Below the pieces are notes generated by a model, which saw only the letters and a list, made by a program, of their open reading frames with translations, was not told the origin of the DNA and ran no database searches. Made by a program: the position numbers and the translations under genes. Source: Marinicella algicola (GTDB taxonomy: Bacteria; Pseudomonadota; Gammaproteobacteria; Xanthomonadales; Marinicellaceae). From it: DNA of 64,000 nucleotides. The DNA is taken from NCBI RefSeq assembly GCF_028401385.1, contig NZ_JAQOMR010000001.1, forward strand, positions 4,239,776 to 4,303,775. The letters are read 5' to 3'. Shown piece by piece: positions 50,250-61,238 of the stretch (positions are counted from its first letter, which is position 1; every line of letters begins with the position of its first letter).

Positions 50250-50843
50250 ATGCCGAGAATTTTTACCGCCCTCGAAATCCCGCGCGAACAGGCGTTAAGT
50301 CTTTCGCTGTTGCGCGGCGGCCTGCCCGGGGCCCGCTGGATCGATGTGGAGAATTACCACATCACCTTGCGGTTCATCGGCGATGTCGACTTCCGCACAG
50401 CGGACGAGGTCGTCCATTGGCTTGACCGTATCGACCGTCCCGCTTTCCAGCTCAGCCTCACCGGAACCGGCGCCTTCGGCAGCAAGAAACCGCATGCGAT
50501 CTGGGCCGGTGTTTCGCCTGCACCGGAGCTGTCCGCGCTGCAGGGCGAAATCGACAGGATTTGCCAGCGCCTGGGGCTCAGGGCCGACCCGCGCAAGTTT
50601 ATCCCGCATGTCACGCTGGCGCGGCTGCGTGGTTCGAAGGTTCAGGACGTGGTCGACTATCTGTCCGCGCGCGCCAATTTCCAGACGCTGCCGTTTACCG
50701 CCGCGCGCTTTGTGCTGATGTCATCGCGCGATTCGGTCGGCGGCGGCCCCTACCAGGTGGAAGAGGCGTTCGATCTTTACGATCCGAGCGATGCCTACAG
50801 CTTCGACAGCAGCGACTGGCAGCCCGCCAAGAGCATGTGGTAG
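50250..50843 (+). CDS. thpR: RNA 2',3'-cyclic phosphodiesterase (2'-5' RNA ligase family)
   Basis: 197 residues, intact, with the two 2H motifs HITLRF (His37) and HVTLAR (His120). ThpR hydrolyses 2',3'-cyclic phosphates to 2'-phosphates; the former name 2'-5' RNA ligase refers to a side reaction. Start at the ATG at 50250 (MPRIFTALEIPRE). Its last 49 bases overlap the end of the convergent phosphatase gene. Confidence 0.92.
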   Translation: MPRIFTALEIPREQALSLSLLRGGLPGARWIDVENYHITLRFIGDVDFRTADEVVHWLDRIDRPAFQLSLTGTGAFGSKKPHAIWAGVSPAPELSALQGEIDRICQRLGLRADPRKFIPHVTLARLRGSKVQDVVDYLSARANFQTLPFTAARFVLMSSRDSVGGGPYQVEEAFDLYDPSDAYSFDSSDWQPAKSMW

Positions 50844-51265
50844 ACGGTCTCGAACCCGTCATCGCCGCCATAATAGGGATCGGGGACATCCTGCCTTTTG
50901 CCGAGCGTGTACTCTGAAAACAGCGCGACTTCGGCCTGCGGATTGCTTCCGCCTATCCGTTTCAAAGCAGCCATATTGCCGCTGTCCATGCCGAGAATGA
51001 TCGAAAACCGGCTGAAGTCCGCGAGTGTGATCTGGCGCGCTTGCTGATGGGCGATATCGAAGCCGTGGTTCCTGGCGGTTGCGCGCGAGCGCGGATCGGG
51101 CAACTCGCCCGCATGCCAGTTGCCGATGCCGGCGGAATCGGCGTTGAATTCTCCACTGCGTCCGGTCTCTGCTGCAAGATGGGTGAACACACCCTCGGCG
51201 AGCGGTGAGCGGCAGATATTGCCGCTACAGACGAAGAGAATCGAGCGTTTTTCGGATTGTGCCAT
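50795..51265 (-). CDS. low-molecular-weight protein tyrosine phosphatase
   Basis: 156 residues, intact. The P-loop is VCSGNICRSP near residue 12 with the catalytic Cys and Arg, and the general acid lies in DVPDPYYGG near residue 125. It dephosphorylates tyrosine-phosphorylated proteins in the cytosol; in rhizobia such enzymes often modulate exopolysaccharide export, but no such genes are nearby. Start at the ATG at 51265 (MAQSEKRSILFVC); a longer frame is not supported by homology. Shares 49 bases at its 3' end with thpR. Confidence 0.92.
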   Translation of the reverse strand: MAQSEKRSILFVCSGNICRSPLAEGVFTHLAAETGRSGEFNADSAGIGNWHAGELPDPRSRATARNHGFDIAHQQARQITLADFSRFSIILGMDSGNMAALKRIGGSNPQAEVALFSEYTLGKRQDVPDPYYGGDDGFETVYHMLLAGCQSLLSKL

Positions 51266-51320
51266 GTTGTTTACGCAATTTTCTGAAGGATTTTTTGTTT
51301 GAGCTTTCGGAGACAATGCC

Positions 51321-51626
51321 ATGAATGATGCACGACTAAAACCTGAAGCGCTCGCGGCAATCATGCAATCGCATCAAAACTGGTCGGTGAGCAAAGACGG
51401 GAATGCGATCACGCGCAATTTCCGATTTGCCGATTTTCGCGAGGCCTTCGCTTTCATGAGCGAATGCGCGCTGGCCGCCGAAAGGCTCGATCATCATCCC
51501 GAATGGCTCAATGTCTATAACCGGGTGGGCGTTTCGCTCACCACGCATTCATCCGGCGGTATCTCCGCGCGCGACATCGAGATGGCCGCTATCATGGACA
51601 GGGCAGCCGGCCGTTTCGGCATTTGA
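51321..51626 (+). CDS. phhB: pterin-4a-carbinolamine dehydratase
   Basis: 101 residues, intact. It dehydrates the 4a-hydroxypterin made by aromatic amino-acid hydroxylases. Signatures: FRFADFREAFAFM, the His pair in LDHHPEWLNVYNRV, and the closing HSSGGISARDIEMA. No phenylalanine hydroxylase is near it in this window. Divergent from the phosphatase gene 55 bases away. Confidence 0.92.
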   Translation: MNDARLKPEALAAIMQSHQNWSVSKDGNAITRNFRFADFREAFAFMSECALAAERLDHHPEWLNVYNRVGVSLTTHSSGGISARDIEMAAIMDRAAGRFGI

Positions 51627-51670
51627 ACAGAGACGCGCATGTCCTATATTTGGTTTCAAAGGAGCTTATC

Positions 51671-52048
51671 ATGAGCGATATCAAATTCGGTGATATTCTC
51701 GAGCCCGGCGATGAGGATACCAAGGCTGAAAACGAACGCACTGTGCGGAAGGGTTTCTGGGGCAAGGTGCGCAAGACGGCCGCCCACATCCCCTTTGCTC
51801 GCGATGCCGTTGCCGCCTACTATTGTGCAACGGACCGCGACACGCCGCTGGGCGCGCGGGTGATCCTGTATTCTGCGCTGGCCTATTTTATCATGCCGGT
51901 CGACCTTATCCCCGACGTGCTCATGTTTGTCGGCTTTTCCGACGATCTTGCCGTGCTGACGACGGCATTGACGATGATCCGCAGAAATATGACAATAGAG
52001 CATTATCACCGGGCTGATACGGCATTGGGCGCGCTTGAAGCGCGATGA
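51671..52048 (+). CDS. DUF1232 (YkvA-like) membrane protein
   Basis: 125 residues, intact. The DUF1232 motif ALAYFIMPVDLIPD and GFSDDLAVLTTALTMI lie in the second half, with one or two hydrophobic segments. Function of the family is unknown. Start at the ATG preceded by AGGAGC; it lies 44 bases after phhB and may be co-transcribed. Confidence 0.88.
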   Translation: MSDIKFGDILEPGDEDTKAENERTVRKGFWGKVRKTAAHIPFARDAVAAYYCATDRDTPLGARVILYSALAYFIMPVDLIPDVLMFVGFSDDLAVLTTALTMIRRNMTIEHYHRADTALGALEAR

Positions 52049-52270
52049 ATGTTGTTTCCGTTCCGTGCGCCGCAATCTTGCCGTGATTGACGGCATTTGT
52101 CGTCTTACAATTTTTCAGGCAGCGTATTCCCGAGAGCGTCCGAAAATTCATGCCACGTTGAGATTTTGGTAACCTCGGATGCGTATTTAGATGAGTAATT
52201 CGCAACCTATCGGCCGGTCGCTTTTGAATAGGGTGGGGCCGGCGGCAGTAGAGAAAATCGGCAGGAACTT

Positions 52271-52773
52271 ATGTTTGCAAAAGAATCGCCCTCGTACTGG
52301 TTATTCTGTTCACCGGCGCCTCAATCGCTTCCGCGCAGACGCCGACGCCCATACAGAAATTCGATGCCTGGGTTGCTTATTCCTACCAGTCGGACGCGGG
52401 GAAGGTCTGTTATGTCCTGTCCGTGCCGGCCAAGAAGGATCCGGCGAATGTCGACCATGGCGACAATTTCTTCGTCGTCACCAAATATCCGGGCCAGAAT
52501 GTCACGCTCGAGCCGCAGGCCATGATGGGTTTCAGCCTGCGCGACGGTTCGACCATCGACGTGATTGTCGACGGCAAAAGCTTCCCGATGTATCACAAGG
52601 GCCAGGGTGGCTGGCTTGAAAATGCCGCGCAGGAGCCGGCTCTGATCGCGGCCATGAAGGCCGGTCGCACAATGTCGGTGAAGGCCACGTCGGCGCGCGG
52701 GACCAACACCACCCATACCTATTCGCTGATCGGCATTACCGCAGCGCTCAACAAGATCAGCGCCTGCCAGTAA
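52271..52773 (+). CDS. invasion-associated locus B (IalB) family protein
   Basis: About 167 residues. Signal peptide (MFAKRIALVLVILFTGASIA after repair) with cleavage near ASAQ, then the IalB-type domain: FDAWVAYSY, KVCYVLSVPAKKDP, YPGQNVTLEPQAMMGFSL and the ending LIGITAALNKISACQ with a Cys at the far end that may pair with the first Cys. Periplasmic proteins of this family occur across Rhizobiales; the name comes from Bartonella and does not by itself show invasiveness. An A is missing near 52284 (GCAAAAGAATCG). Confidence 0.82.
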
Positions 52774-52793
52774 GGGCAGAGCCGCTTTGCAGC

Positions 52794-52817
52794 AACCCGG
52801 CTTCGGCCGGGTTTTTG
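52794..52817 (+). terminator. terminator of IalB-family gene
   Basis: AACCCGGC pairs with GCCGGGTT around the stable tetraloop TTCG and is followed by TTTTTG. It stands 21 bases after the stop codon: an intrinsic terminator of textbook form. Confidence 0.9.
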
Positions 52818-53053
52818 TTGGCTGTCATGTTGCTCTTGCGGGACAGCCATGTGGCGAAAGGGATGACGCAGGGTGTCAACCGTGCTATAGGCTCGCCGCA
52901 AATGCTTGGTGTCCTGTGTTTATCGTGCACCTTTAAAAGCTTGAAGAGCAACTTTTCTACATTGCGGGTGGCGCACCGCCTTGTCCTTGAGACCACAAGG
53001 GCCGGGCAGAAGCGTCGAATACCCGCAATCGGCGTTTTCACGGGAGCCCGACA

Positions 53054-54279
53054 ATGTCCGCTGTCGAAACCATCGATCTTGACGCTCAGCGCGCCAAACC
53101 CCGGCAGAAGCCAGCAGTTGGCAATATACTGATCGGCCTTTCCAAGCCGGAAATGGCCGAGGCGCTGTCATCGATCGGGGTGGCGGACAAGCAGATCCGC
53201 ATGCGCGTCAACCAGATATGGAACTGGCTATATGTGCGCGGCGTCTCCGATTTCGCCGAGATGACCAATATGGCCAAGGATCTGCGCCTGAGAATGGCGG
53301 AAGCCTTCGATATCGCCCGTCCGGAAATCGTCACCGAACAGATCTCGACCGACGGGACGCGCAAGTGGCTGATCCGGTTTCCCGCGCACGGTGCCGGCCG
53401 TCCGGTTGAAATCGAGACAGTTTATATTCCGGAGGAAGATCGCGGCACGCTTTGCATCTCCAGTCAGGTCGGCTGCACGCTCACCTGTTCCTTCTGTCAC
53501 ACCGGCACGCAGCGGCTGGTGCGTAATCTGAGACCGGAAGAAATTCTCGGTCAGCTTCTCGTTGCCCGTGATGCGCTCGGGGATTTTCCGAACCGCGACG
53601 CGCCCAACGGCGCCTTCATTCCCGAATCCGACCGCAAGGTTACCAATATCGTGATGATGGGCATGGGCGAACCGCTCTACAATTTCGAGGCGGTGAAGAA
53701 GGCGCTTCTGATCGCGTCGGCCGAAGACGGTCTGTCAATGTCGAAGCGCCGGATCACGCTGTCAACCTCCGGTGTGGTGCCGGAAATCTACCGCACCGGC
53801 GACGAGATTGGCTGCATGCTGGCAATCTCGCTGCATGCCGTGCGCGATGACCTGCGCAACATCCTGGTGCCGATCAACAAGAAATATCCGCTTGAGGAGC
53901 TGATCAAGGCCTGTCGCGAATATCCGGGCGTTTCCATGCCCGCCGCATCACGTTTGAATATGTGATGCTGAAGGACGTCAATGACAGTCTCGAAGACGCG
54001 CGAGATTTGGTCAAACTCTTGAAGGGCGTGCCCGCGAAGATCAACCTGATCCCGTTCAATCCCTGGCCCGGCTCCAACTATCAGTGTTCCGACTGGGAAA
54101 CGATCGAGCGTTTTGCCGATTTCATCAACCAGGCCGGCTATGCCTCGCCGATTCGCACCCCGCGCGGTCGCGACATTTTCGCCGCCTGCGGCCAGCTGAA
54201 ATCAGAATCGGAACGCATGCGCAAGACCGAGCGCATGGCCTATGAAGCGATGATGATCGCCAATCACGGCGAAGACTGA
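53054..54279 (+). CDS. rlmN: 23S rRNA A2503 / tRNA A37 methyltransferase
   Basis: Radical-SAM enzyme of about 409 residues that makes 2-methyladenosine in 23S rRNA and some tRNAs. The [4Fe-4S] cysteines are in CTLTCSFC at residues 141, 145 and 148. GMGEPLYNF is the SAM-site GEP motif, and the second catalytic Cys is in DIFAACGQL near the end. One A is probably missing near 53937, where PGVSN should continue as [11 protein letters not shown]. Convergent with the LysE gene 9 bases downstream. Confidence 0.94.
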
Positions 54280-54287
54280 TCGGTTCG

Positions 54288-54938
54288 TTACCGCGCCTGC
54301 GTCAGTAATATCTTCACAGCGAACAGCGAAAATACCCCGGCAAACAGGTAATCGATGCCACGCAGGATGCGTTTGTGCGTCATCAGCCAGCCGGACAGGC
54401 GATCGGCGGCAAGTACGATGCCGATCGTGGGCAGAAGTGCGACGGCTATGAACGTGAAGCCGAGGAAGATCAGCTTTCCTGTAACGTTGGGATCACCGGC
54501 ATCGACGAATTGCGGGAGGAAGGTCATGAAGAAGATGATGATCTTCGGGTTGAGCAGGTTGACCCAGAAGCCGTTGGCCATCGCCGCCTTCAGCCTGCCG
54601 CGCTTGCGCTCGGTCCTGGCTTCCGCCTCCAGCACGAAATTGTTACCCTTGCGGATAGCCATCACCGCAATCCAGAAAAGATAACCAGCGCCTCCCGTCT
54701 TCAAAACAAGAAAGGCCGTCGGTGATGCCACGATCAGCGCGGAGACACCGAAGGCCACCAGCATGGTGTGCACGCAGATGCCGCAATTGGTGCCGATGAG
54801 AACGGCGAGGCCGGCAGCGCGGCCCTCCCTCAGCGCCTTGTTGATCGAAAGCGTCATGTCGGGGCCGGGGGTCAGCGCCAGAAGCAGTGTGGCCGCCGAA
54901 AAGGCGAGGAGGACGGGGAGAGAAGGGATGATTTCCAT
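54288..54938 (-). CDS. LysE-family amino-acid exporter
   Basis: 216 residues, intact, six hydrophobic segments. The N-terminal signature ALTPGPDMTLSINKALREGR and the GTNCGICVHTMLVAFGVS segment are those of the LysE/RhtB family, which exports amino acids such as lysine, homoserine or threonine from the cytosol. Substrate unknown. Start at the ATG at 54938 (MEIIPSLPVLLAF); the longer frame is in the leader. Divergent from purC. Confidence 0.87.
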   Translation of the reverse strand: MEIIPSLPVLLAFSAATLLLALTPGPDMTLSINKALREGRAAGLAVLIGTNCGICVHTMLVAFGVSALIVASPTAFLVLKTGGAGYLFWIAVMAIRKGNNFVLEAEARTERKRGRLKAAMANGFWVNLLNPKIIIFFMTFLPQFVDAGDPNVTGKLIFLGFTFIAVALLPTIGIVLAADRLSGWLMTHKRILRGIDYLFAGVFSLFAVKILLTQAR

Positions 54939-55087
54939 GAAAGCTGCCGAAACCTGGAGCGCGGGTCGCGCGTTCACCATTCAATATGATTGCCGTGTAG
55001 GTTAACAATCTGTAATGAGAGCTGAACGGCTTTGCAACATTTCGCAACAAGGCTGCGGTTGGCCGAAACGACTGAAGGACGGTTTTC

Positions 55088-56053
55088 TTGCGTATTCTCG
55101 ACGAAGCATTTTTTCCCGAACTGCCCGGCTATTACAAGGGCAAGGTGCGGGAAAACTACGACCTGCCGGACGGCCGCAGGATCATCATAACGACCGATCG
55201 TATCAGCGCTTTCGACCGGGTTCTGGCCTCTATCCCGCACAAGGGCGCAATCCTGACGCAAATAGCCCGCTTCTGGTTCGACGTCACCGCCGATATCGTA
55301 AATAACCATGTTGTCGCCTATCCTGATCCGAACGTGGTTGTCGGAAAGCGGCTGGATATTCTGCCGGTCGAGGTCATCGTGCGCGGCTATCTGGCGGGAA
55401 CGACCGATACCTCGGTGCTGACTCGCTACAAACGCGGCGAACGCCAGATCTACGGTTTCGATTTCCCCGATGGTATGCGTGACAATCAGGTGTTGCCGCA
55501 AGCGATTATCACGCCGACCAGCAAGGCATTTGATGGCGGTCATGATGAGCCGCTGACCGCCGACGAGATTATCGGTCAGGGCCTGCTGAGCAAAGAGCGT
55601 TGGGACGAAGTATCGGAAAAGGCGTTGGCGCTTTTTGCGCGCGGGCGGGAGATGGCTGCGACGCGTGGGCTGATCCTTGCCGATACAAAATATGAGTTCG
55701 GCATTGACGGGGTCGGCAATCTGATGCTGGCCGACGAAATCCATACGCCGGATTCGAGCCGCTACTGGATGGCGGAAAGCTATCAGACACGTTTTGAGGC
55801 GGGCGAGCGTCCGGAAAGTTTCGACAAGGATTTCATCCGCTCCTGGGTTGTCGCGCGATGCGACCCCTACAGGGATCCGATCCCGGAAATTCCGGACGAT
55901 GTGATCGCTGCGGCCTCCGGGGTCTATGCCCGGGCGTTCGAAATGATCACAGGCGGGCGCTTTGTTCCCGATGATAGCGGGGACAGCGTAAAGGGCCGGG
56001 TGCGTGCCAATCTCGCCGCTTATTACCCGGAGGCACCCTGGGGAGGGGCATAA
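55088..56053 (+). CDS. purC: phosphoribosylaminoimidazole-succinocarboxamide synthase
   Basis: 321 residues, intact, TTG start with GGACGG upstream. It is the long SAICAR synthetase form (eukaryotic-like length) with [44 protein letters not shown], the substrate segment [16 protein letters not shown] and the late [12 protein letters not shown]. Purine synthesis step after PurE/K. Its TAA overlaps the ATG of the TetR gene (TAATG), suggesting coupled translation of an unrelated regulator. Confidence 0.94.
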   Translation: MRILDEAFFPELPGYYKGKVRENYDLPDGRRIIITTDRISAFDRVLASIPHKGAILTQIARFWFDVTADIVNNHVVAYPDPNVVVGKRLDILPVEVIVRGYLAGTTDTSVLTRYKRGERQIYGFDFPDGMRDNQVLPQAIITPTSKAFDGGHDEPLTADEIIGQGLLSKERWDEVSEKALALFARGREMAATRGLILADTKYEFGIDGVGNLMLADEIHTPDSSRYWMAESYQTRFEAGERPESFDKDFIRSWVVARCDPYRDPIPEIPDDVIAAASGVYARAFEMITGGRFVPDDSGDSVKGRVRANLAAYYPEAPWGGA

Positions 56054-56653
56054 TGCGCAGACCGCGGCGATCGGCGGAAGAGACACGTGAGGCGATCCTG
56101 GAAACCTCGGAGCGGCTGTTCCGAGCGCGCGGCTTCGGCGCGGTTTCGATTGCCGATATCGCTGGCGAACTCGGGATGTCTCCGGCCAATGTTTTCAAGC
56201 ATTTCCGAAGCAAGCTGACGCTTGGCCGCACGATTGCCTATCGCCATGCCCGGCGCCTTGCCGAGCGCTGCTCGATCGAGGGGTTGACGGATCCGCCCGA
56301 CAAGCGTCTGATGATCTTTCTGTCGCGGCTTGCGCGCGAGCACCTACATGACAAGCAGGAGAATCAGTATCTTTTCGAGATGATCCCGCTGGTGCTGGAA
56401 GACCCGTCCAAGGGGGCGGATCTACCGGCGACTGGTTGAGGACAAGCTGTCCTCGCTGATCGCTGAAGCAATGGAAGACGGTATCTACGGAGCGGGCAAT
56501 CCCGCACTCGATGCTTCCGCGATTGTCGACATGCTCGGTTGCGTTCTCAACCCGCGCATGATGGCATGTGCTGATCCCGCAACACTGGCCGACAAAACGC
56601 AGTTAATTGTCACGCTGATCGATGGGGGCTTGAAAAACCGCGTTGTAAAGTGA
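56053..56653 (+). CDS. TetR-family regulator, probable repressor of the RND pump
   Basis: About 200 residues. The DNA-binding domain has FRARGFGAVSIADIAGELGM and SPANVFKHFRSK near residues 22-52. The ligand-binding domain is typical but specific to no known class. A frameshift near 56418 (a CTAC context) separates PSKGADL from YRRLVEDKL. It lies 154 bases before the RND adaptor gene on the same strand; TetR proteins at this place usually repress the pump genes. An inverted repeat at 56651-56672 is a candidate operator. Confidence 0.87.
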
Positions 56654-56672
56654 CGGTATCTGCGATACGTCA
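56651..56672. promoter_or_regulatory. inverted repeat, TetR operator candidate
   Basis: TGACGGTATC, spacer TGC, then GATACGTCA. The second arm is one C short of a perfect 10-bp inverted repeat (GATACCGTCA), a gap that would fit the window's homopolymer losses. It begins at the tetR stop codon and lies 136 bases before the adaptor gene. Confidence 0.5.
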
Positions 56673-56807
56673 CCAGACAGATCTCGTTTTATGCTTTGTG
56701 GCGAACTTTCGCTACAGTTGCCGGCAGGCGCGATATTGAGTTTCTGCGCTGTCGGGATTGTGTTAAGAGAGTGGCCATTGTTTGATTTCTATTCTGGATA
56801 GGTGCCC

Positions 56808-58040
56808 ATGCTGTCGCGCAAGTTTCCGATTGCCGTTTTAGGTGTTGTTGTACTCGCGCTAGGCGCTTGCAGCGATGAAGGCAACAAACAACAGGGCGGC
56901 ATGAAGATGCCACCGCCTCAGGTCGGCGTCATTACGCTTGACAAGAAGACGGTTCCGCTCACCACGACGCTTCCGGCGCGTGCCGTTTCATATCGCTCTG
57001 CGGAAATCCGCCCGCAGGTGACCGGCATCATCACCGAAAAGGCTTTCAAGGACGGTGCCTATGTGAATGAGGGCGACTTGCTCTACCAGATCGAGCAGGA
57101 TGCCTACGAGGCCACGCTTGCTCAGGCTCAGGCGTCACTCGACAAGGCCAATGCGACGGTGCCGGGCCTTCAGGCCAATTACGAACGCTACGCGCGCATC
57201 GTGAATCAGGGTGCCACCGAAATCCAGCTGACCGATGCGAGAACAGCCTACGAACAGGCGCTGGCCGATGTCGAATCGGCAAAGGCGGCGGTCAAGACAG
57301 CGCAGATCAATCTCGATCACACTGACATTGTCGCCCCTTTCCAGGGTGTGCTCGGCGTATCGAACATCTCGATCGGTAACCTTGCCTCGCCTAGCTCATC
57401 CGCAGCGCTTGTCTCGCTCGATCAGCTCGATCCGATCTATGTCGACATGTACGAATCGGCCGGACAGGTGCTTTCCGCGACCGGCAAATATGCCAACTTC
57501 AAGAATGAGGTCGATCTCTCGAAGGTTAAGGTCGAGGTCCTGCTTGATGATGGTACGACCTATTCCATACCGGGTCACCTTGACGTCTCGGCGCGCACTG
57601 TTGATCAGTCAACCGGCACTGTGAATTTGCGCGCCGTGTTCGACAACCCGGATCACATCCTGCTTCCCGGCATGTTCGTGCGTTCCACGCTGACGATCGC
57701 CGAAGAGGCCGGTTATCTTATTCCCCAGTTGGCTGCGCAGATCGAAGCCGGTGGAAAAGTTACGGCGAAGTTTGTCACCAGTGACAACAAGGTAGAGACC
57801 CGTGTTTTCGACAATGTTCAGGTTTCGGGCAATTCGTGGCTGGTGACCAAAGGCATTTCCGACGGAGATCGTCTGATTGTTGATGGATTTCAGCGGCTCA
57901 TCGGCGGCGTAGCCGAGGTTACGCCGGTGCCTGCGGAAATCAATGACAAGGGTGTCGTTGTTGATAAGCAGCCCTCTTCGTCGGGCGCAAGCGGCGGTTC
58001 GACGGGTTCGGGTTCTTCTACTTCAGGCGGAAACGGCTGA
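56808..58040 (+). CDS. RND efflux periplasmic adaptor (AcrA/MexA type)
   Basis: 410 residues, intact. Lipobox LGAC near residue 22 marks it as a lipoprotein. It has the membrane-fusion layout: PPPQVGVITLDKKTVPLTT, a lipoyl half (VTGIITEKAFKDGAYVNEGD), a helical hairpin (about residues 95-165), the second lipoyl half, and a beta-barrel with a Ser/Gly-rich C-terminal tail. It links the inner-membrane pump to the outer-membrane channel. The ATG at 56808 is used because the lipobox distance is right. Confidence 0.92.
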   Translation: MLSRKFPIAVLGVVVLALGACSDEGNKQQGGMKMPPPQVGVITLDKKTVPLTTTLPARAVSYRSAEIRPQVTGIITEKAFKDGAYVNEGDLLYQIEQDAYEATLAQAQASLDKANATVPGLQANYERYARIVNQGATEIQLTDARTAYEQALADVESAKAAVKTAQINLDHTDIVAPFQGVLGVSNISIGNLASPSSSAALVSLDQLDPIYVDMYESAGQVLSATGKYANFKNEVDLSKVKVEVLLDDGTTYSIPGHLDVSARTVDQSTGTVNLRAVFDNPDHILLPGMFVRSTLTIAEEAGYLIPQLAAQIEAGGKVTAKFVTSDNKVETRVFDNVQVSGNSWLVTKGISDGDRLIVDGFQRLIGGVAEVTPVPAEINDKGVVVDKQPSSSGASGGSTGSGSSTSGGNG

Positions 58041-58087
58041 GCGTATGGATGTTCAAAGCATAGGGCCACACGCTCGAGGTATGTCTA

Positions 58088-61000
58088 ATGTCTAATTTCT
58101 TTATCAATCGACCTATCTTTGCCTGGGTGGTCGCCATCGTCATCATGTTGATCGGTGGCCTGGGCCTCTATACGCTGCCGATTTCGCAGTATCCCGCCAT
58201 TGCTCCGACCACCGTTTCAATCACGGCCACTTTCCCGGGGCCAGTGCACGAACAGTCGAGACAACGGTAACCAACGTTATCGAAGACGGGCTGACCGGAT
58301 TTGATGACATGCTTTACCTGACCTCGACGTCCAGTCCCGGTCTGGCGCAGATTCAGGTTATCTTCGGTCCTTCGATTGATCCGGAAATCGCTCAGGTCGA
58401 GGTGCAGAACAAGCTGCAGCTTGTCCAGCCTCAGCTGCCGGAGATTGTCAGAAGTCTCGGGATCACGGTCCAGCGTTCGTCGGCGAGCTTCCTTATGGTC
58501 GTGGCTCTGGTTGACAATAGCGGCAAGTATTCGGCTTCGGATCTCGGCAACATCATCGACAGTCAGATCAATGACAACGTGGCACGACTTGATGGCGTCG
58601 GCAGCATTCAGGGCTTCTATACACCCTATGCAATGCGCATCTGGCTCGATCCCTACAAGCTCAATCAGTACGGTCTGACCTCCAACGATGTCACCAACGC
58701 CATCGAGGCCCAGAACAATCAGGTCGCGGTGGGTGATCTCGGTGATGATCCATCGATATCAGGGCAGCAACTCAATCTAACCGTGGTGTCGTCGAGCCAG
58801 TTGCAGAATGTGCCGCAGTTCGAGAATATCATCCTCAAGACCACGGAAAATGGCGCGACCGTTACGATTTCAGACGTCGGCCGCGTAGAGCTCGGCCAGC
58901 GCTACTATCAGTTCCAGACCTACTACAACGGGGCCTCGGCTGCAGGCTTTGCGGTTGAGCTGGCGAACGGCGCCAACGCGATTGAGACGTCCAAGGGCGT
59001 GGTCGATTTCATGAATTCGGTGAAGCCGTCTCTGCCGGACGGCGTCGAGATCGTCTATCCCTATGATACGACACCCTTCGTCGAGCTTTCGATCGAGCAG
59101 GTGGTCCATACGCTGTTTGAGGCGATCATTCTGGTCTTCCTCGTGCTCTTTATCTTCCTGCAGAATATCAGGGCGACCCTTATTGCGACGCTTGTTGTGC
59201 CCGTGGTTCTGCTCGGCACGTTCGGTGTGCTGGCCTTCGCCGGCTTCTCGATCAATACACTGACCATGTTCGCGATGGTGCTTGCGATCGGCTTGCTCGT
59301 TGACGACGCGATTGTGGTGGTGGAAAACGTCGAACGTATCATGCATGAAGAAGGGCTCCCGCCCAAGGAGGCGACCCAGCACTCGATGGGTGAAATCCAG
59401 GGTGCCCTTATCGGTATCGTGATCGTGCTGACTGCGGTGTTCATTCCGATGGCGTTCATCGGCGGATCCACCGGTATCATCTACCGGCAGTTCTCCGTGA
59501 CCATCGTTGCTGCGATGATTCTATCGGTCTTCGTGGCTATGGTGTTTACACCGGCGCTGTGCGCGACCATCCTGAAACCCGTGGATCCGACCAAGAAGGA
59601 CCGAGGCATCTCGGGTGTCTTCAACCGCGGCTTCAACGGGCTGACCAATGGCTACACCAACGCCATCACTTTCCTGCTGAAGTGGCCGCTACCGGTTTTC
59701 GCGGTTTTCGCGGTGCTGCTGTTCGGCGTGTATCACTATTTCATGAAGCTTCCGGAATCGTTCCTGCCTGATGAAGACCAGGGTTCGCTTTTCGTGCTGA
59801 TCAATCTGCCGACCGGCGCGACGACCGAGCGTACCAGCGCTGTTTCGGATGAGGTTGCTTCATATTTCCACAACCAGGAATCCAGTACCGTTGAAGCGGT
59901 GTTCTCGGTGATGGGCTTCTCGTTCGCCGGGCAGGGTCAGAATTACGGCATGAGTTTCATTCAACTCAAGCCGTTTGATGATCGAACCAAGGAATCTGAA
60001 ACCGCTCAGGCCCTGGCTCAGCGCGCCAACGGGTATTTCTACACCCATATTCGCGATGCCCAGGTCTATGTGGTTTCGCCGCCGGCCATCCCCGGACTTG
60101 GTAACTCAACTGGCTGGACCGGGTATGTTGTTGACAGTGGCGGGCAGGGACAGGCCGCGACACTTGTAAACACCAATCGTATCATTCAGCAGATGAACCA
60201 GCAGGGTATCGCAACGCAGGTACGCACCGATACGCAGAGCGATGAAACACAGATGATGCTGAGGATCGATGAGCAGCAGGCAGGGCCTACGGCGTGAGCA
60301 TCGCCGAGGCGACCAACATGCTTTCGACGATCTATGCCGGCTCTTACATCAACAACTTCACCCTCGCTGACAAGGTCAAGCAGGTTTATGTTCAGGGCGA
60401 TGCGCCCTATCGCATGCAGCCTGAAGATATCTATCAGTGGTATGCCCGCAATTTGCAGGGCGACATGGTTCCGTTCTCCGCCTTTACAGACATAGACTGG
60501 ACCACCGGCGCTCCGTCTCTTGCCCATTACAACGGCAATACCGCTGTGGACATTCAGGGACAGTCGGCTGCCGGATACAGCTCGGGCGAGGCCATGAACG
60601 AACTGACCAGCCTTGTCGGCCAGTCGGCGGGCGGATTTTCGGTGGCCTGGACAAACATGTCCCTGCAGCAGGTGATCTCGGGTGACGAAGCGGCTTATCT
60701 CTACGCCGTTTCCATCATCTTCGTGTTCCTCTGCCTCGCTGCACTTTATGAAAGCTGGAGTATTCCGTTCTCAGTTATTCTCGCGGTCCCAGTGGGTATT
60801 CTCGGGGCGGTCATGGGGGCCCACTACCTTGGGCAGGACAACGACATCTACTTCAAGGTGGGACTGTTGACGACCATGGGGCTTGCGGCGAAGAACGCGA
60901 TTCTGATCGTGGAATTCGCGCGCGAGCAAAGCGAGAAGGGCGATTCTCTCTTTGATGCGGCGGTTCATGCGGCCCGTATGCGTCTGCGACCGATTATCAT

Positions 61001-61220
61001 GACGTCGCTGGCCTTCATTCTCGGTGTTCTGCCTCTGGTCCGCGCCACAGGGGCGGGTTCTGCGGCGCAGAATGCCATTGGTGTTGCCGTGTTCTTCGGC
61101 ATGATTGCCGCTACATCGCTGGGGATCTTCTTCGTACCGTCGTTCTTTGTGGCCGTGTGCAGGTTGATGGGCATGGACAAGAAGGACAAGAAGGCGGCAG
61201 AAGAGCAACAGATCGTTTAA
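58088..61220 (+). CDS. RND multidrug efflux pump (AcrB type)
   Basis: About 1044 residues, hydrophobic/amphiphilic efflux-1 (HAE1) type. N-terminus [20 protein letters not shown], proton-relay Asp pair in [18 protein letters not shown] near residue 407, and the second membrane block [20 protein letters not shown]. It exports drugs, detergents or bile-like compounds using proton flux. Frameshifts near 58243 (TTTCCCGGGGCC, FPG to ASARTVE) and near 60283 (GCAGGGCCT, EQQA to RAYGVS). It is located 47 bases after the adaptor gene. Confidence 0.93.
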
Positions 61221-61238
61221 AACATTGTTAACGATATT

